Source: a bacterium HR41 (GTDB lineage: Bacteria; Actinomycetota; Thermoleophilia; Solirubrobacterales; Thermoleophilaceae). Taken from it: a stretch of DNA of 8,500 nt. The stretch covers positions 1 to 8,500 of the forward strand of contig BEIR01000039.1 in the NCBI GenBank assembly GCA_002898855.1. Direction: 5' to 3'. Below are positions 7,351-8,500 of this stretch, piece after piece (the stretch's first letter is position 1; each line of letters begins with the position of its first letter). The translations under genes were made by a program, and so were the position numbers. The notes under the pieces were generated by a model. It did not search any database. It saw nothing but the letters and a program-made list of their open reading frames with translations, and had not been told where the DNA came from.

Positions 7351-8253
7351 GTGCCCGAGCTACCCGAAGTCGAGACGCTACGCAGGCAGCTGCGGCCGCA
7401 TCTCGAAGGGCGCTCACTCGCGGCGGTCACGGTCTCCGACCCGCGGCTGTGCGCCCCGGTGCCGACCGCCACGCTCGCCGCGCGGCTGCGCGGCCGCACC
7501 GTCACCTCCGTCGAGCGGCGCGGCAAATACATGCTGTGGTCGCTCGACGACGGCGCCTGGCTCGCCCTGCACCTGCGTATGACCGGCAATCTCTTTCTGA
7601 CGACCGCGCCGCGCGCACCTTACGAGCGCGCGCGCTTCGCGATCGATCACGACCTAGCGGTCGCGTTCTGCGATCCCCGGCGCTTCGGCACCGCGCGCCT
7701 CTTCGCCGACAGCGAAGAGCTCACCGCCCAGCTGCTCGACCGCCTCGGTCCGGAACCGCTCTCCGACACCTTCGACGCGATGGTGCTCGCACGGGCGTTC
7801 GCGCGACGGCGGGCGCCGGTAAAGGCGCTACTGCTCGACCAGCGCACGGTCGCGGGGATCGGGAACATCTATGCCGACGAGGCGCTGTTCCGGGCCGGCA
7901 TCCATCCCGCGCGACCGGCCGGTCGCCTGCGGCGCCGCGACCTGGAGCGGCTCGTGGCGGGGATTCGCGACGCGCTCCACGCCGGGATCGAACACGGTGG
8001 CGCCTCGATCGACGACTTCCGCCACCCCGATGGGAGGCGCGGCAACTTCCAGAACGAGTTCCTCGTTCACCGCCGTGCAGGGTTGCCGTGCCCGCGCTGC
8101 GGAACGGCCGTGCGCAAAGAACGGATCGCCGGTCGGGGAACCTACTTCTGTGGCCGCTGTCAGGCGGCGAGCAGGTCGCGCAAACGCCCGGCGCGGTCGG
8201 CTGCGAGCAGCTCGCTGAAACCGCCCACCGACCGTCCGCAGACGACGACTTGA
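7351..8253 (+). CDS. mutM: Formamidopyrimidine-DNA glycosylase (Fpg/MutM)
   Basis: MutM removes 8-oxoguanine and formamidopyrimidines from DNA and cleaves the strand by beta,delta-elimination. The 300-residue product starts with the hallmark PELPEVE: P2 becomes the catalytic N-terminal proline after Met removal, and E3 is the catalytic acid. K59 (RRGKY), M76 (LRMTGN) and CDPRRFG at 107-113 match the DNA-probing and base-flipping residues. The helix-two-turn-helix segment lies at 160-186 (LLDQRTVAGIGNIYADEALF). The zinc finger has the exact CX2C-X16-CX2C pattern at C247, C250, C267 and C270, with the expected Arg in GRGTYFC. Homologues normally end a few residues after the last Cys; here a basic, Ser/Pro-rich tail of 30 residues (271-300) follows, encoded entirely on the antisense strand of the glutaredoxin-like gene. 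The GTG start is fixed by the need for Pro at position 2. GAGG at 7335-7338 is a possible, distant ribosome-binding site. The gap to xer is 9 bp, so cotranscription is likely. Confidence 0.96.
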   Translation: MPELPEVETLRRQLRPHLEGRSLAAVTVSDPRLCAPVPTATLAARLRGRTVTSVERRGKYMLWSLDDGAWLALHLRMTGNLFLTTAPRAPYERARFAIDHDLAVAFCDPRRFGTARLFADSEELTAQLLDRLGPEPLSDTFDAMVLARAFARRRAPVKALLLDQRTVAGIGNIYADEALFRAGIHPARPAGRLRRRDLERLVAGIRDALHAGIEHGGASIDDFRHPDGRRGNFQNEFLVHRRAGLPCPRCGTAVRKERIAGRGTYFCGRCQAASRSRKRPARSAASSSLKPPTDRPQTTT

Positions 8254-8456
8254 GGGAACGTGTAGCGGCCTGTCAGGGCGACGAGCTCGGCGCGACCGGA
8301 CGGATCGCGGGCGAGGTTCACCTCGGTGTAGGGAATGCCGCGCGCGTCGAGCAGGCGCTTCGCCTGGACGCAGTACGCGCACGGCTCCGTGGTGTACACG
8401 ACGACCTGCGCGGTCTGCTCGCCGGCGGTCGCACCGATGCTGGTTTCGTCCGCCAT
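8160..8456 (-). CDS. Glutaredoxin-like thiol-disulfide oxidoreductase
   Basis: From the ATG at 8456 the product has 98 residues and a glutaredoxin fold: strand VVVYTTEP, the active site CAYC (C26-C29), helix VQAKRLLDARG, the IPYTEVNL strand, TFPQVVV with the cis-proline P68, and the glutathione/thiol-site GG pair in RSVGGFSELL (78-79). It presumably reduces protein or low-molecular-weight disulfides in the cytoplasm. The active site has Ala where CPYC is commonest. In an actinobacterium the thiol partner may be mycothiol or thioredoxin reductase rather than glutathione, so the true class (glutaredoxin, NrdH or mycoredoxin) is open; it lacks the WSGFRP-like end of NrdH. The first 15 residues are probably flexible. 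GTG 8465 is an alternative start but directly abuts the inferred -10 hexamer, so ATG is preferred. The gene converges on mutM and its stop shares a base with the last zinc-finger Cys codon of mutM. Confidence 0.88.
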   Translation of the reverse strand: MADETSIGATAGEQTAQVVVYTTEPCAYCVQAKRLLDARGIPYTEVNLARDPSGRAELVALTGRYTFPQVVVCGRSVGGFSELLAADRAGRLRDLLAA

Positions 8457-8465
8457 CGCCGCCAC

Positions 8466-8471
8466 AGTGTA
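8466..8471 (-). promoter_or_regulatory. Putative -10 element of the glutaredoxin-like gene
   Basis: On the - strand this reads TACACT (TAnnnT), with nine bases to the ATG at 8456. A start six to nine bases downstream gives a leader of zero to three bases, and no Shine-Dalgarno sequence is present. The remaining bases 8472-8500 show no convincing -35 hexamer or other feature. Confidence 0.4.
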
Positions 8472-8500
8472 GGGGCGTGGCGCGACGACCCTGCCAGTGC

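Overview
The window is a GC-rich (clearly above 65 % by eye), densely coded stretch of bacterial chromosome. It holds seven co-directional + strand housekeeping genes, flanked by one small - strand gene at each end. The order tlyA, nadK, recN, pyrG, NUDIX ADP-ribose pyrophosphatase, xerC/D matches the Mycobacterium tuberculosis neighbourhood tlyA-ppnK-recN-(Rv1697-mctB)-pyrG-Rv1700-xerD as I remember it, so the source is very probably an actinobacterium. The two genes that separate recN from pyrG in mycobacteria are absent, and mutM follows the recombinase. This would fit a deep-branching class such as Thermoleophilia, but the class is a guess.

Layout. Positions 1-44 hold only a run of seven T. 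At 45-404 (-) lies an unrecognised small, alanine-rich membrane protein. The 155-bp divergent intergenic region (405-559) contains a perfect TGTGA-N6-TCACA palindrome of the CRP/GlxR type and putative promoters for both flanking genes. Then come tlyA (560-1405) and nadK (1402-2280, 4-nt overlap), an 89-bp gap with weak hairpins, and recN (2370-4052). A 45-bp gap with a 7-bp hairpin and a -10 element leads into the compact series pyrG (4098-5813), NUDIX hydrolase (5817-6356), xerC/D (about 6331-7341) and mutM (7351-8253). A glutaredoxin-like gene (8160-8456, -) converges on mutM and overlaps it by 94 nt.

How the genes fit together. Most products serve nucleic-acid and nucleotide upkeep: rRNA methylation (TlyA), NADP supply (NadK), double-strand break repair (RecN), CTP synthesis (PyrG), ADP-ribose clean-up (NUDIX), chromosome dimer resolution (XerC/D) and oxidised-base repair (MutM). 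They form at least two likely transcription units, tlyA-nadK(-recN) and pyrG-nudix-xer-mutM. The first gene of each unit has a TAnnnT hexamer 6-7 nt before its GTG start and no Shine-Dalgarno sequence, as expected for leaderless transcripts. Several internal genes have purine-rich ribosome-binding sites instead.

I see no mobile element, CRISPR array, RNA gene or evident novel multi-gene system. The points most worth checking are the CRP-type site, which sits exactly where a class II activator site should for the small membrane-protein gene; the leaderless architecture; the mutM/glutaredoxin convergent overlap; the ambiguous xer start; and a non-canonical Nudix box.
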